Shown: positions 14,507 to 27,239 of the stretch, piece by piece | How positions within the stretch are numbered: position 1 is the first letter of the stretch | Layout of the letters: the number at the start of each line of letters is the position of its first letter | Source: Nannobrachium achirus | Taxonomy: Eukaryota > Chordata > Actinopteri > Myctophiformes > Myctophidae | DNA length: 64,000 nucleotides | Assembly: GCA_963921795.1 (NCBI GenBank) | Contig: OY997642.1 | Location: forward strand, 56,529,331-56,593,330 | Direction: 5' to 3' | Program-made: the position numbers and the translations under genes | Notes under the pieces: generated by a model | Seen by the model: only the letters and a program-made list of their open reading frames with translations | What the model was told of the DNA's origin: nothing | Database searches by the model: none

Positions 14507-14673
14507 TAACAGTTCGAAGGAGATGCAGGTGGTCGTGGGGGCATTGGACCATAAGTACCCTGAAAGGTATGCCCAGGTCATCTCTGTGGTAGACTACATC
14601 AGACACCCGGAATACAAGATATCAAGGTTCCCTGATGATGAGGATAGTACATCGGCTATTCATAATGACATTG
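14507..14673 (+). CDS. Serine protease exon (middle of S1 domain)
   Basis: The acceptor is TTTCTACAG and the donor ATTG|GTGAGG. One base completes the codon left by the previous exon (phase 2), and the exon leaves in phase 1. It encodes an EMQVVVGALD strand, an RHPEYK loop of the type that precedes the catalytic Asp, and HNDI, which contains that Asp. The DDEDSTSA insert before HNDI is acidic. This is a normal second protease-domain exon of the HABP2/tPA type. Several ATGs in the frame are internal, so the exon is not an independent ORF. Confidence 0.85.
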
Positions 14674-15032
14674 GTGAGGACATGAATTTATATATATCAC
14701 TGACATAACATGATTAGTTAGCATTCTGAATGTATTAACATAATGGGTGCGTAGCGCTGTTCTGACACGCATTACACAGATGTTGCGTTCATCCAACTCT
14801 CCCCATTACTCTATTCAATATTGTAAACCCTAACCATATCTAACCCTAACCGCACGCGTAGCCACGTACTCGGAGTAATGAGACGTTGGACTGACATATT
14901 CCTTCCTGACATAACTATGAAGAACGTATGCAACATTGTACAATATTGGCTCGTTGTAATGTCATTATTTCATTTCATAAATGACATGTATGCACATCAG
15001 AGATGCTAATAATGTACCATTCTGTGTGTCAG
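14674..15032. other. Short intron
   Basis: No coding signal is seen. It includes a degenerate CCCTAACC-like block near 14,825-14,850. Confidence 0.6.
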
Positions 15033-15164
15033 CTTTACTTCAACTGAACGTCACCAAGGGTCCTCTGTGTGCTGTGGAAAGTCGCTATGTTAAAACTGTC
15101 TGTTTGCCAAACCAGCTCTTCCCTGATGGCCTGGAGTGTGTGATTTCTGGATGGGGCCGCACTC
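15033..15164 (+). CDS. Serine protease exon (ALLQL to SGWGRT)
   Basis: The acceptor is GTGTGTCAG and the donor ACTC|GTATGT. In phase 1 it joins the previous exon as NDIALLQL, which is exactly the expected motif after the catalytic Asp. It then reads VESRYVKTVCLP and CVISGWGRT. The YVKTVCLP stretch and spacing strongly resemble HABP2. The exon ends in phase 1, so a further exon ending in a CQ-type motif should follow before the GDSGG exon. None was found in 15,165-19,021. Confidence 0.85.
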
Positions 15165-15227
15165 GTATGTATCTAACTACACATTAGCACTGATCTCAAT
15201 CAACCTGATTCCACAGAGAGTTTAGAG
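15165..15227. other. Intron start before a hAT-like insertion
   Basis: Short intronic sequence between the donor at 15,165 and the first base of the inserted element. No exon is seen. Confidence 0.5.
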
Positions 15228-15491
15228 CACTGTTTCCCAAACACTGGGTCGGGACCCATGTTTGGGTCGCGGACACATTTTTGTGGGTCCCTTAATCTTT
15301 TGTTTCCTATATTTTGTTTTTAATTCTTAAGATTTCGAAATGCATTCCAAAAAGCATTCCCCCAAAGCGCTAACATGTTCATGAATTAAGGTCAGTAATT
15401 CGCCAAAATAAAAGTCTTGGTTTCCGAGGCTAGTAATTTCATGAAGAAAAAAAATCTAAGAATTTCCATAAATTTGAAAACAAATGTTTAA

Positions 15492-18354
15492 CTCTTTTAC
15501 TGCCACAGAATTTAACAAAAAGCTTCATCCACTGCCAGCTAAATTTGAGAATTGTCGCTCATCTTTGAAGGCCTACTGGAGAAAATTGGCTTTGACTATA
15601 AAGACAACAATTATATGGCAACGAAGAATATAATGTCTACTTTGCAACAGAAAAAGATTTCGTGTTTTTATCATGTTCTATTCATTAGCTAGAAGCTGCT
15701 GAATATGGCCTAAAAAACAGCTCTTTGAGAACATAAAGCTGAGAAAAATGACATTATAGGCAGGCAGAAATCTCTCTTTAGCCTTTTATTGTTGGCTTCA
15801 GTAACATCACACCTATGATCAGTGGTTGTTTACAAACAAATTCAAAAAAATAAAAACAAGAAAAAGTGTTTTTTTACACACTTTTAGTGTGTAAGAGCAG
15901 TAAGAGCAGTGCAGAACATTGACACAGTGACATGAGATTCAGCCTGAATCCTGCTTCAGCTTTCAGGGTTCTCTTTATCTCACACTTTTTAGGTTGAAGT
16001 ACAGTACAAATGATTGTCTAGTTTTACGGGGGGTGGGCTGTAAGGTCGCAAGTGAATGACCTAGCTTTTCATTCAGCCTGCACAGGGCCTGGGGCTCCAG
16101 TCTGCTGAACTCTGCACCCCTACCACGTACACAAGCCTATGGTCGATCTGTAAATTATACAAATACATAATTACTATAAAATACATGAAAAATAGTACAC
16201 CTCCAAGCTCACAACGCGTCACAGCAGAATGGGTGGAGGTTGGGGGCCTAATATTTTCATCAAAAGGCTGTTTTAGAAATTCTCTAACATTCTATGCACT
16301 TCACTGCTTACCACACAAATATATATATAAACTATATATATAGTAATTATGTAAAAACAGCATTCATGGTCTGGAGAGGGCACTTTTTACAGATGGATAA
16401 AAGGGCAGGGGCTCCAGCCCCCTTTGATGTCTATGTGAGCATGTGTCTGGTGCTAAGTCTGCTTTACAGAAAAAAGGTTTTTGTTCTTTACCTATCCTTG
16501 TCCTTGGACGACTACGATGTGGCAATGAAGAAGTAGGCTCATCATCGTCGACTCATCATCTAAAATCATAGCCAGGAAATTATCAAAAGGTTTATATGTA
16601 AACAAATCAATTTACAATTTTGACATTTAGCAAATGACTTACAATAAGTTCATATGTAATACATAAAATGCAGATATAGTAAATAGTTACCATGCATTTA
16701 CTGTCACAGTGAAATGCCCTTTATACCCTGTATGTATAATATATAAAATGTCACAATGCAACATAGCTCTGTTTACACAAAGCTGTACTCCCTCCAACTG
16801 TATATATGTTCCCCATTTTCAACAGTTTTTATTTGTAACGCTTTGGCAATGTAAACGTATGTTTTCTCATGCCAATAAAGCTCCTTTGAATTGAACTGAA
16901 AAGCTACATCATCAGCTACTGATGATGATGATGATGATGATGACGATAAAAAGAAACCTCTCCCTCTCTCACACACACACGCATCGTACGCACGCACACA
17001 CAAACTAAGCCAATAAATCCTAAATTCCCATCAAATAATCCTAGTAGCTGTGCAGTGCACGTACACTACACGCTGTACGTGCACGCGCGTGATAGGAACT
17101 CCACGTGTGTCCTGTGTAGCGACAAAAACAAACGCATGCACGTGGATCCTAACTGCTTGGATCAAGTTACTGATCCGGTCCGGATACGGAAACATGTCTT
17201 GCATGTATGTGTACGTGTAAATAGCCGGATGCAGTAGGCGGGCTCTAGACCGGATCCCACTGGTTTATTCGCAATAGAGATCACTCAGACTAGGCTCGAG
17301 GCTTGTCACTCAAACCAGGCTTCCTCACGGATGCGATGGAAAGAAAGCCTGAAGCGATGTTTCACATACAGTATACATGCATGCACTGGAATTATGTCTT
17401 ACCACTTTGGAAAGTAGAATCATGGCCTCTGTTCTCCAAGGGGTCTCTACGCGGAAGCCAGATCGTCGGCCAAATCGTCCAGTTAGTCTCTGCCTCTGTA
17501 GGCTACGTCTGGTGGTCTCTGCTGCGGTGGAGATGTGTGTCCACTGTCCCAGCACGGGGGTCTCCCTCTCAGGAACGAACGGCGGGGGTCTCCGAGTCCA
17601 TATCGGGATATCAGGAGGCTCTTGATGCACTTTTTGACCCGGTTCTTCGCGACCAACGGCACCAAGAAATGGAATATGTTTCTCTTCAAAGCCAACGGCT
17701 ACACTACAGGAATCTTTTTCTCTTCTTCTTCATCACATCATCATCATCATCATCATCATCACGACCACCACCACCATTCGCTGCTGGGTCACCAACGCGG
17801 GTAGGTTGTAATCCTAAAGTTTGTTGTCGAAACTTTCCTGCCGTGGATCTGCTGCTGTCTGCGACCCCGGCCGTGGGGTGGTGGGGGATGGTCGCTTTGC
17901 TTCGGCGGATTGATACTGAGCAGGGCCTAGTACTTGGCCTAATACATCTCAATATTCTAGTACTGCTAAATACTACTACCTACTACAATTACTATACTAC
18001 TAATACTATAAAACAACTGATTTCCGACAAAATGATCGCTTTTACCAACGTTTCTCTCTCTCTTTCTCTACTAACAGCCCGCATAAAACAATATAGTCCC
18101 TCAAGGCTAGCAGCTAGGCAGGCGCAGAGTCGCTCTGGGCAGGCGGAGCCAGGACAGTCTGTTTACTTTTTTTTTTTTATGAACGGTTTCCGGCTGTCCT
18201 CAAAAGACCCCGACGACCAATTATAGATTCACAAGTTGCGCAAGGACCGCTTTTATCATAATCCATAAAAAACATCAAACGAACGAACGGCCGTATTGGC
18301 CGTCCTCACTCTCTAGAATTGGGGCGAACAGGAACGTCCAAAGCAGTATAAGAG
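15492..18354 (+). mobile_element. TTAA-bounded (piggyBac-like) element, copy 1
   Basis: TTAA lies on each side (15,488-15,491 and 18,355-18,358). The ends are CTCTTTTACTGCC and, inverted, CTCTTATACTGC. A second copy in opposite orientation at 47,204-50,459 has the same ends and TTAA sites, which defines the element independently. The interior has ATG/ATC runs (16,920-16,942; 17,730-17,760) and a 307-codon frame (17,303-18,226) with no recognisable transposase motif and low-complexity runs. It is therefore treated as non-autonomous. Confidence 0.8.
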
Positions 18355-18367
18355 TTAAGAAGTAGTG

Positions 18368-18435
18368 AAAATAGCAGATCTAACTCATAAAGCGGGACGA
18401 AGCGACGTGTTGTGAGCTTGCAGATCTGCTGTTTT
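18368..18435. repeat. Member of dispersed near-palindrome family
   Basis: It starts AAATAGCAGATCTA and ends GAGCTTGCAGATCTGCT, with a GC-rich centre. The left arm is somewhat decayed compared with the copy at 28,272. Confidence 0.7.
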
Positions 18436-18500
18436 CTCTAGTTGGGTCCCGACCAAAGAAGTTTGGGAACCACTGATTTAGCATTCTGGGTGGTTGCAAC

Positions 18501-18502
<2 letters not shown>

Positions 18503-18573
<71 letters not shown>
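18503..18573. repeat. GT dinucleotide microsatellite
   Basis: A GT run of about 35 units just after the right end of the hAT-like element. Confidence 0.95.
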
Positions 18574-18574
<1 letters not shown>

Positions 18575-18725
18575 ACGCGCGCACGCTCTTCCCAGGTTGG
18601 CAGAGGGAGAGCAGCGCCCAAGATTACAGCTTAGAGCCTTAGACAATATTGGCACTGGGTGAAAAATGGGTTACAAATTCACGGATTTCTTTTTTAAGAA
18701 GGAAATAATGGATGCTTGCCATCTG

Positions 18726-19219
<494 letters not shown>

Positions 19220-19322
19220 GACGCCTATGGGCGAAAAGCGAGGTCGCCATGTCTTGGCCATCTGGCCAAAGGTATTTGGTTCTGTGGGCTAATGTGTCTG
19301 GCATCACATCTCCATATATGGC

Positions 19323-19328
19323 AATAAA
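19323..19328 (+). promoter_or_regulatory. Poly(A) signal of the protease gene
   Basis: AATAAA lies 104 bases after the stop codon, followed by a T/G-rich stretch. A plausible 3' end. Confidence 0.6.
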
Positions 19329-19700
19329 AGGGATTTGTTCACTGTGATTATATAACAGTAAATAAGAATGGTTTATATTTGTAATATTTTAGTGATTTTT
19401 CTTTCTGGCCTATAGGCCATGTGAGAATTGAGTGGGTGGAGGTTGTGGTTTGGCAGCTAAGGAGTGTGTGCGCAAAGTTTGGCATGGATAAGGGCAACGG
19501 TGGCAGAGATATGAGTAGGGCAAAAGTGTGACGCTTGGTGACGTACAGACAGAGGGGCAGCCGGTGGAGGTTTATTATTATCTCACTACCTAATTCAAAA
19601 TAATGGCGTACCACAAAAATAGTGTCTCTGTCCATCTGCAACTCCACGTTCATCGGTTGTTCAATTGTCCTAAAAAACATAATGCAAAAATCAATAACTG
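19329..19700. other. Downstream of protease gene
   Basis: No gene is recognised. Confidence 0.5.
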
Positions 19701-19701
19701 G

Positions 19702-20285
19702 TCACTTGGGACATGTGGGCACTTGGATAACTGGGCACCTGGATAACTGGGCACTACGGACATGTGGGCACTTGGAGAGGTGGGCACCGGGACAACTGGG
19801 CACTTGGAGGGGTGGACACCTGGACAACTGGGCACTTGAGACATGTGGGCACTTGGAGACGTGGGCATCTGGAAAACTGGGCACTTGGGACATGTGGACA
19901 CTTAGAGAGGTGGGCACCTGGACAACTGGGCACTAGGGATATGTGGGCACTTGGCACCTAAACAACTGGGCACTAGGGACATGTGGGCACCTGGACAACT
20001 GGGTACATGGAGAGGTGGGCACCTGGACAACTGGGCACTAGGGACATGTGGGCACTTGGAGAGGTGGGCACCTGGACAACTGGGCACTATGTAGGCACTT
20101 GGAGAGGTGGGCACCTGAACAACTGGGCACTTGGGACATGTGGGCACTTGGATAGGTAGGCAGCCACCTTGACAACTGGGCACTTGAAACATGTGGGCAC
20201 TTGGAGAGGTGGGCACCTTGACAACTGGGCACTAGGGACATGTGGGCACCTGGCCAACTGAGTACTAGGGGCATGTGTGCAAGGA
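19702..20285 (+). repeat. Minisatellite with 16/16/17-bp higher-order unit
   Basis: About 35 subunits start GGGCAC and end alternately in GGACAACT, GGAGAGGT or GGACATGT. Three subunits make a repeating block of about 49 bp. Long open frames across it in several registers come from the absence of stops in the unit and are not genes. Confidence 0.92.
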
Positions 20286-20347
20286 CTGACTGGAGATACA
20301 TCTAGCCGATCTAGATGTGAGTGGCCCAAAGGGCCGCGAACTTCTAG

Positions 20348-20350
<3 letters not shown>
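20286..20350 (+). repeat. Possible Helitron-like 3' end next to the minisatellite
   Basis: A GGCCCAAAGGGCC hairpin is followed by eight bases and CTAG, then T, then an ATT run (20,347-20,381). Hairpin plus CTAG followed by T is the Helitron 3' signature. The 5' end is not identified. Confidence 0.35.
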
Positions 20351-20380
<30 letters not shown>

Positions 20381-20618
20381 GTACCCTTATTATTTAGAAT
20401 GTGCCAGTCAGAAAACAAGAAAGGAATGTCCGGCTGAATATATTAGGGTATTCAGTTAACAGAGCACCTGTCCAATAAAAGCTTTCATATACAGTAGCCT
20501 ATAATAGTGAAATGAAATACTAAAATATCTAAAAACACAGATTGAACACAAAAAATAACTCAGGATCGTGTTTATCGTGTCCCAAACAACAATAAAATAA
20601 GATCGGGTTGTCCCAGAG

Positions 20619-20864
20619 GTGAAGTATTCTTTTAAATCATTGCTGCATTGGACAAAAATGTCAAGTAGATTCAGATCACAGCTGGTAACACCATGCCTCC
20701 AATGTGGAGTGTCTGACTGGACTGAACGTGAACTGTTCAGGCTCTTCAAAACAAGAGAGAAGATGATGGTCTCCAAAAGCTCTTCACCATCTTTGTCAGA
20801 GGAGGAAGGGCGCAGGTTGATGGAAGACATGCTGAAGCCCCAACTTAAAGGTGATACACCATGA
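20619..20864 (+). other. Unidentified ORF, possible exon or repeat remnant
   Basis: An 81-codon frame whose composition looks protein-like, with an acidic/Ser-rich SSSPSLSEEEGRR stretch and two CxxC-like cysteines near its start. A GT follows AAAG near 20,850. It is not recognised as any family and starts in AT-rich repeat. It could be an exon of an unseen gene or part of a transposon. Confidence 0.25.
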
Positions 20865-23160
20865 ATTTTCACTTTTCCTATTTTAAAACCTTTTTTGGGG
20901 TCCCACTAGCACCTTCTATCCTCACAAAGTCCCATTTCTGACCATTGTGTCTTTCTCTGTTTTTGGGAAGGCAGAGGTTAAAAACATTCCACAGGTTCTC
21001 AGAACAGGCTGTCCTGATATGCTGCCGTCGCTGATGTCAGCGCCGGCACTCTACTAGCATTTGCCCTCCCCGCCCTTCAGGTCCAAAACAGAATAAGCAA
21101 GGTGTCAAAATCGCATATTAAATAACCTGCCACAAATGCATGTCCAAGAAGCAAACAATCAACTAATGTCAGATTCACATACACAAGTGTACTAGTTATA
21201 TTTTCTAATTAGGTGCTTCTGAATTGTTCCAGTGTGTTTGTGTCAGTGTAATCCATGCCGTTTGTGCACTGTGTTTGTCTGTTGACGACTAGTCGCAACG
21301 CTTCCATGTTCACACTGCTACTAGCTGGATCTGCGTGAGCTGTGCCTCCCCAAGTGGATGATCCGTTGATTTTGAATCTGTTCGCGACACTGACTCACCA
21401 CTCAGTCAGTACTCTGTGTCTCGCGACTGCGAACCGGATTGCATCATTCATTTAAAAGAGCCGTTCAAGAGAACCGAATTGTTCGCGAACGTCTCATCTC
21501 TACTGCCGACGGGGCAGCGTCTTCTATCGTTGTGCATGCAGTGCTGTGCGGTAACGTTATGTTACGTGCGTAGTGCTCGCACCGAAAACACAGTGTATCG
21601 TGATAACCCTGCTATTGTACAGTGACCATAAACATCTTATCTTATTATAGGTGATTCTGCTAGCCCTGCTAACCCTTACCAATACCATTCTGTATGGAAC
21701 AATGAGCAATATGAAGAGGCTTATTATAGATCATTATTTCCTTTAGGATTAGCCTAAATCATGTTTCATGTTACAGTAGGTGTAATACTGTAGCCTAATT
21801 CAAGTGTAGGACCTGTAGTGTATTGCGTGTCTGTGTCTAAATGCAGTTTTCTTGCTGCGACGCTCACAACGCGTCGCAGCACGATGCATTGTGAGCTTGG
21901 AGGCCGACTGCTACAGTAGTAGCAGTCTACTGTACACAAGGCAATAAAACAGTTAAACTAGCAGACAATTGTAAAGTTAAGCAAAACAATAAATCTGTAA
22001 CTTTCCATTAAGTGTCACAGATTGGCTGAGGTTGCTTTCATGTTATATCCTATACAGCACATGTCAGGTTGATAGATGAGATGGATGATGTCACCCCTGT
22101 CCTACCACGACCTGGGAGTGGACCTCCAATAGACCATATGTCAAATCCCGCCCCATTTTGCTCTTGTTACTAGGTGGGTCGAAACAACCAGGGCAGATTC
22201 TTTTATAATGGAAGTGGATGGGGGGGAAAAAAAATTCACAGCCTCATTATAGCTATTTAAAGTAGGCCTACCAAAAGAAACACATCTACGTGATATTAAT
22301 AAAAAGGGAAGAAAAAAGTACAGTAGTTACATTGCAACATAGTTCGGCTCTTTTGTTGGCTAGCGACGCAATGCTTCGGTCTACCTGTGAGCTGATTATT
22401 GAAGCTGTAGGTGGTCCGATGGTCGGCGTTGTTTACCGCGATCGCCGCCGTTGTTTTCCGCCGATGTATTCAATGTAATCCAATGCAGATGGCCAACTTT
22501 AAGACCCCCTTTCTCTGAATCTATGCTTTTCTGGAAGCGGACAGCCTTTATTCGCGGCCAAATAGCCGAAATAATGTGCTTCTAACAATAACATTAGCCT
22601 AGAGGTAATGGAAGCCAAGGCCTTCCGGCGCATAGTGATGACACGCACGGAAGTCATCGTGCACATCACGGCTGCGCAGGTCTTGCATATACATAGCCCC
22701 TTTACGTTTTTTTACCATATCGATACCTTACATATATTATTATGCCAACAAACCATTCAAAGCATTAGTCACCATTGTGTCATAAAAAAAACTAAATAAA
22801 GTTAAAATTGGACCTATATCTGTAAAGAAATTGCACCATTAGAGAAATTGAATTGAATTAAAGCTGCACTATGTAACTTTCCTTTTCTTATTTGCACACA
22901 GCCCACAGGGTTAATTTTGACGGCAAAATTAGATTTAGTTTTTGTCATATTTAGGTCATCTGAAATGTTTTAGTTTCAGTCTAGTTTTTGTTGACTATCA
23001 TAACATTTTTGTCGACTAAATTGTCGACTACAGTTGTTTTTTTGAAGGGCCTGATGTTACACTTGGTAGATCTGCTATTTTAAGCGCGCAACACTAACTA
23101 AACTAAACTACTGTATTTTAGTTATTGGCTTAGTCTAGTTTTTATTTTTGAAATCATTAA
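20865..23160. other. Repeat-rich intergenic stretch
   Basis: No gene is recognised. It holds half-copies of the dispersed palindrome (near 21,850-21,905 and 23,069), a TTAA-linked repeat fragment near 22,857, and GC-rich repeat pieces near 21,300-21,500 and 22,360-22,460. Confidence 0.5.
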
Positions 23161-23650
23161 AGCTATACTGTGTAAGTTGCTCAACTTGTGGTCAGTAGCT
23201 CTATAGCAAACCTCGGTCACGTCCGCGTCTTTCGGCCGTTTTTCGGTTCTCACACCCCCGCGTCTGCCTCCACCTCGCCGAGATCTATCTTTTGAGGGGT
23301 CCCTGGTTCCTGTGCGTTCAGCCATTCCGGAGATACACTCCTTCACCCATGCTTCACCGTGCACCCGAGTATAGAGACACACGGGAGACTACAAATATGG
23401 CCGTCCTAGCGACCCCACTCCAAGATGCGCTGTGACTGGCCGGCAGTGTATAACCCTCGCTGTGATTGGCCGGTAGTATGATGACATCATTTTGCCGCGA
23501 AATTCTCCCCCCCTCACGGCTCATAGAAAACATATAAAGAGAAGGCTTTTGAAGCTGAAAATAACGGAGTGGGGGTTCTAAAACTTTAGCGATTTAACAG
23601 TTAGGACCATTTTAAGATTTGTTTTATAAAAAAAGTTACATGGTATAACT
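23161..23650. mobile_element. TTAA-bounded short element (490 bp)
   Basis: TTAA lies at 23,157-23,160 and 23,651-23,654. The ends are AGCTATACTGTGTAAGTT and, inverted, AGTTATACCATGTAACTT. No coding capacity. A fragment with a related start is seen at about 22,861. Confidence 0.8.
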
Positions 23651-23654
23651 TTAA

Positions 23655-24672
23655 CATGTTTTAGTTTAACCTAGTTTTTATTTAGTGTGTGTCAGTGAAA
23701 AAATGTAGTCTGCGTACATTTTCCATCATAGTCAAAATGTACACTGCTTCAGGCATCAGACACATGATACAAATTTGAATTGAATAAACTTTGTCTAAAA
23801 AAATACATCCAGACAGACATTCATTGTTCTACTTTGTAATCTTATCCATGTACTGTAGGTTGTTCCCCGATATTACATGCATTATGTAAGTAGGCCTATT
23901 AGGTTTTTTGTATATTCTTTAAAGACACGGTGCCATGATTGGTGTGTTTGACAGACATCACCAAAGACCAATCAGAAGCCGCGGTTGTATTCAAACGAGT
24001 TCTACAGTCCACTTCCACTTGGAGATACGAGGCTTTCCAGACTGTGATGCGGAGAGAGAATACACCACCAGTTCATTAAAGGGGAGGACACACTGGACGC
24101 GGGCGGCTGCACAGCATCGCGTCGCGGTATCGACGCACGTGAAGTGCCACGCGGTAACCCCAACTGGATGTGACGCGCTGCCACACAGCACATCCATTTC
24201 CCCCGGTGGGAAAAACCATGGGAGAACATGTTCACCGCACGGCAACGCTGGACAAATAGAACAGCAGCGTATCAGTGCGGCAGGCGAGGGGTCAGGGGTC
24301 TTCTGGTAAATTATGTCACCATAGTCCAGTACATGGAATAACAGCTGCTAAGCAATATGTTTTCTTATTTTTAAAATAAAACAACTGATTGATCTGTACA
24401 ATCATTTAAGACTGATGTTTATTTTAGTTCTAATGAAATCAATGTCAGGATAAAAAGTAAGCTCAGAATCCAACCAAAGTCAGAGGTCCCAGAGTCAACA
24501 GAATAGAGGGGGGACTTGTTATTTGAAACTCTGTGTTTGTTAAATGAACAAACATGGAGGTATACATTTCACAAATTGATCTACAAGTAGAATCGATCAG
24601 GTGGAAAGAATTATCTGCAGATCATTTTTAAAGGTTTCATTTGTACATTTAAAAACTAAAATAAGGTTTAGG

Positions 24673-24763
<91 letters not shown>

Positions 24764-25002
24764 TGTGTGAGTGTGTGTATATATATATATGTGTGTATAA
24801 TTAAAACAAGTTGATATCCCACGTAGCATTAAGCTCTAATAAATAAATTAAAACCAATTCCTCTCAAAGAAATACTAATACAAGTTCAACTTTGACAATG
24901 ATTAACTTGTATAGTGATCAGAAGCAGGCCCACATATTGACAGTCATTCTGTGAAGCACCTTGTACTCTGCTGTTGTTGGACTGAAATAGCTCCCAACAA
25001 AA
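23655..25002. other. Upstream region of the CCP gene
   Basis: No gene is recognised. A GT microsatellite with GA and TA interruptions fills 24,677-24,791. Promoter elements of the CCP gene must lie here or just upstream of 25,003, but no clear TATA box near the start codon was identified. Confidence 0.45.
24677..24791. repeat. GT/TA compound microsatellite
   Basis: A GT run of about 42 units, followed by GAGTGTGT variants and a TA run. Confidence 0.95.
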
Positions 25003-25060
25003 ATGTACTTTAGATGTCTTCATTTTGTTCTTCTCGGTTTCTTTCTTGAGGCATTAAATG
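25003..25060 (+). CDS. Signal-peptide exon of the CCP/F5-8C locus
   Basis: The ATG at 25,003 opens 19 codons with the core HFVLLGFFL, a typical short hydrophobic signal peptide, and ends AATG|GTAAG in phase 1. All CCP exons downstream start in phase 1, so the join works. The following intron is clearly related to the intron after the third CCP exon (33,731 onward), and a broken copy of this exon lies at 30,219-30,283. The exact first base of transcription is not determined. Confidence 0.7.
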
Positions 25061-26377
25061 GTAAGAACATTTTGTTAGTGGATAACTCTTTAAAATGATT
25101 TGTGAATGGAAATCGACCAACAAAATCAAACAAAGCTAGCTGAAACCTATGGCTGGTAGATAAATAGAAATAGTGTTTGATAATGTTTAGAAATGTTGTT
25201 GATTCTGGATCAATGCTTAAATGCAAATACTGACTCCAATGTTTGAACCCCGAACATGCGCAGCAATGTGTCTTTTCTTTCTTTAGTTTTTTGTTTTCTT
25301 TGTTTTTGTTTTCTCTCTCCATTTGACATTTTCCATCTTATCTCTGTTTTGTAAAAGGGTAGGCATAATAAGCTATGACTTCAGCCTATACTGTACTTTT
25401 TGGTCAGAAATGTGGTTTATTTTTCTGTAAGACTAGTTTTTCTTGTATTTAGCATGAAACATTTGATACCACAAAACGGACTAAAATAAGCAAAAAAAAA
25501 AGAAAAAAAAAAGCTTAATTGCTTGTACCCTTACAATTGATGCTTGTGGATCTATATTCATGTTAGATTTTATATTTGTAATGGATTATGTAACTGGTGC
25601 CATGGCATTAGTCCGAAGGTTCATTAGTCAGAATTTGTTAAGAATACTATGCCTAACATTAAGCCTAATAGTCCGGGAGCCAGCCCAGCCCTCTGAATGT
25701 TCTCTGCTAACTTTTTTTCACTATTATTTCCTGTTGGCATATACCTTGGGCCATCACAAGTTCATACTGAACACCCCCAACTTGGGGCCGTTTGGTCTCA
25801 GGGCTGTTTTGGTACATTCATTATGTAAATGTATATAATAATTCACTAGAATTACATACATTGTCACACATGTATGACATTTGGCATGGAGTATCCTGAC
25901 ACATATAGGGGTAAGTAGCAGAATAGGATTCTGGTGCTTGCTACCATTGTATTTTATGATATCACTCATTGGATTTTCAGTCAGTAGCTTTACAGAAGCC
26001 AAGAATCTAACAATGGGTTCACAAATACTGCTATTTAAAGTTATAAACATGAGAAATGAATACTAGCAGGGAAGCAAATGTTTTGAAATGGTATTCAAAA
26101 ATATGTTTTATGTTTGATATGCACAAAATAGCTTGTTGCAAATTTGCAATACAATAATAATACAGTAACACAGTATAGCAAATACATGTGAAACAAAATG
26201 TACTGTAAAAACAGACCAAGTAAATACACGGTAAATATAGAAAATGGAATAAATCACAAATAAAGTCAATGACAAGGGGCAGCAGAGTCCTTGTTTTCCT
26301 CTTTTTTCATCATTTGACATACAAAGAGAAAATCAAACCTTGGTTCGAAGTAGAGCGGTGAATCTGAGCAGCTATAC

Positions 26378-26481
<104 letters not shown>

Positions 26482-26590
26482 TAGTCTGCAAACAGTGCCC
26501 TTCTCAATCTGTTCCTGTCTGTACAGTATGCCTACAGTACTGTTGTGGCTAGGCTGCACAACAGTGCCCTCTGGTCACCCAGCATCATTG

Positions 26591-26878
26591 CTGTACCTTA
26601 CTGTACTGTACCTTACTATACTGTACCTTACTGTACTGTACTGTACTGTACTGTACTGTACTGTACTGTACTGTACTGTACTATACTGTACTGTACTGTA
26701 CTGTACTGTACTGTACTGTACTGTACTGTACCTTACTGTGCTGTGCCTTACTGTATCTTACTGTACTGTATCTTCCTGTATTGTACCTTACTGTACTGTA
26801 CTGTACTTTACTTTACCTTACTGTACTGTACCGTACCTTACTGCACTGTACCTTACTGCACTGTACCTTACTGTACAA
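26591..26878 (+). repeat. CTGTA pentanucleotide repeat
   Basis: A pure CTGTA core with flanking variants containing CTTA and CTATA. As the unit is five bases, several frames stay open, giving artefactual Tyr/Leu/Cys-rich frames. Confidence 0.93.
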
Positions 26879-27239
26879 GTAAATTGTTTAAGAAGCGCTG
26901 AGCCACACTGTGTGTGTGTTGTGGGATTTCTGTTCTAGATCTATGAATTCTATATGTTCTAGATCTATGTTTTTGATTATATGTGTTCTAGATCTATATA
27001 CATTCTATGTGTTTTAGAGATACTTAGAAGGCCCATCATCTCCATTGAGTATGGTCAAGCCTACAGGATAGAAGCAGGTCTAGCTGGAGACATTTCTAAA
27101 ACACTTCTACTGTACCTGAGCTCTCTTCAAACCATGAAGAAACTGATGTGAGGGCAATCATACATGGGCAACTGGCGGCCCGGGGGCCACATGCGGCCCC
27201 CACCTTCACTTAATGCGGCCCACAGGTTGATACCGGAAT

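Larger units (their letters stand above)
15228..18475. mobile_element. hAT-like element carrying a second, TTAA-bounded element
   Basis: The left end contains TTTCCCAAAC followed by GGTCGGGACCC. The right end has the same blocks inverted and ends CCACTG. The flanks GTTTAGAG and ATTTAGCA share TTTAG and could be a decayed 8-bp duplication. Nearly the whole interior is the TTAA-bounded element at 15,492-18,354, which would make the hAT-like part a short carrier. Near its right end is a copy of the dispersed palindrome (18,368-18,435). Confidence 0.6.

Noticed and set aside
17303-18226. 307-codon open frame
   Set aside because: It lies wholly inside a TTAA-bounded transposon, contains Ser and Phe runs from ATC/TTC microsatellites, and shows no transposase motif. 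The inverted second copy of the element does not preserve it.
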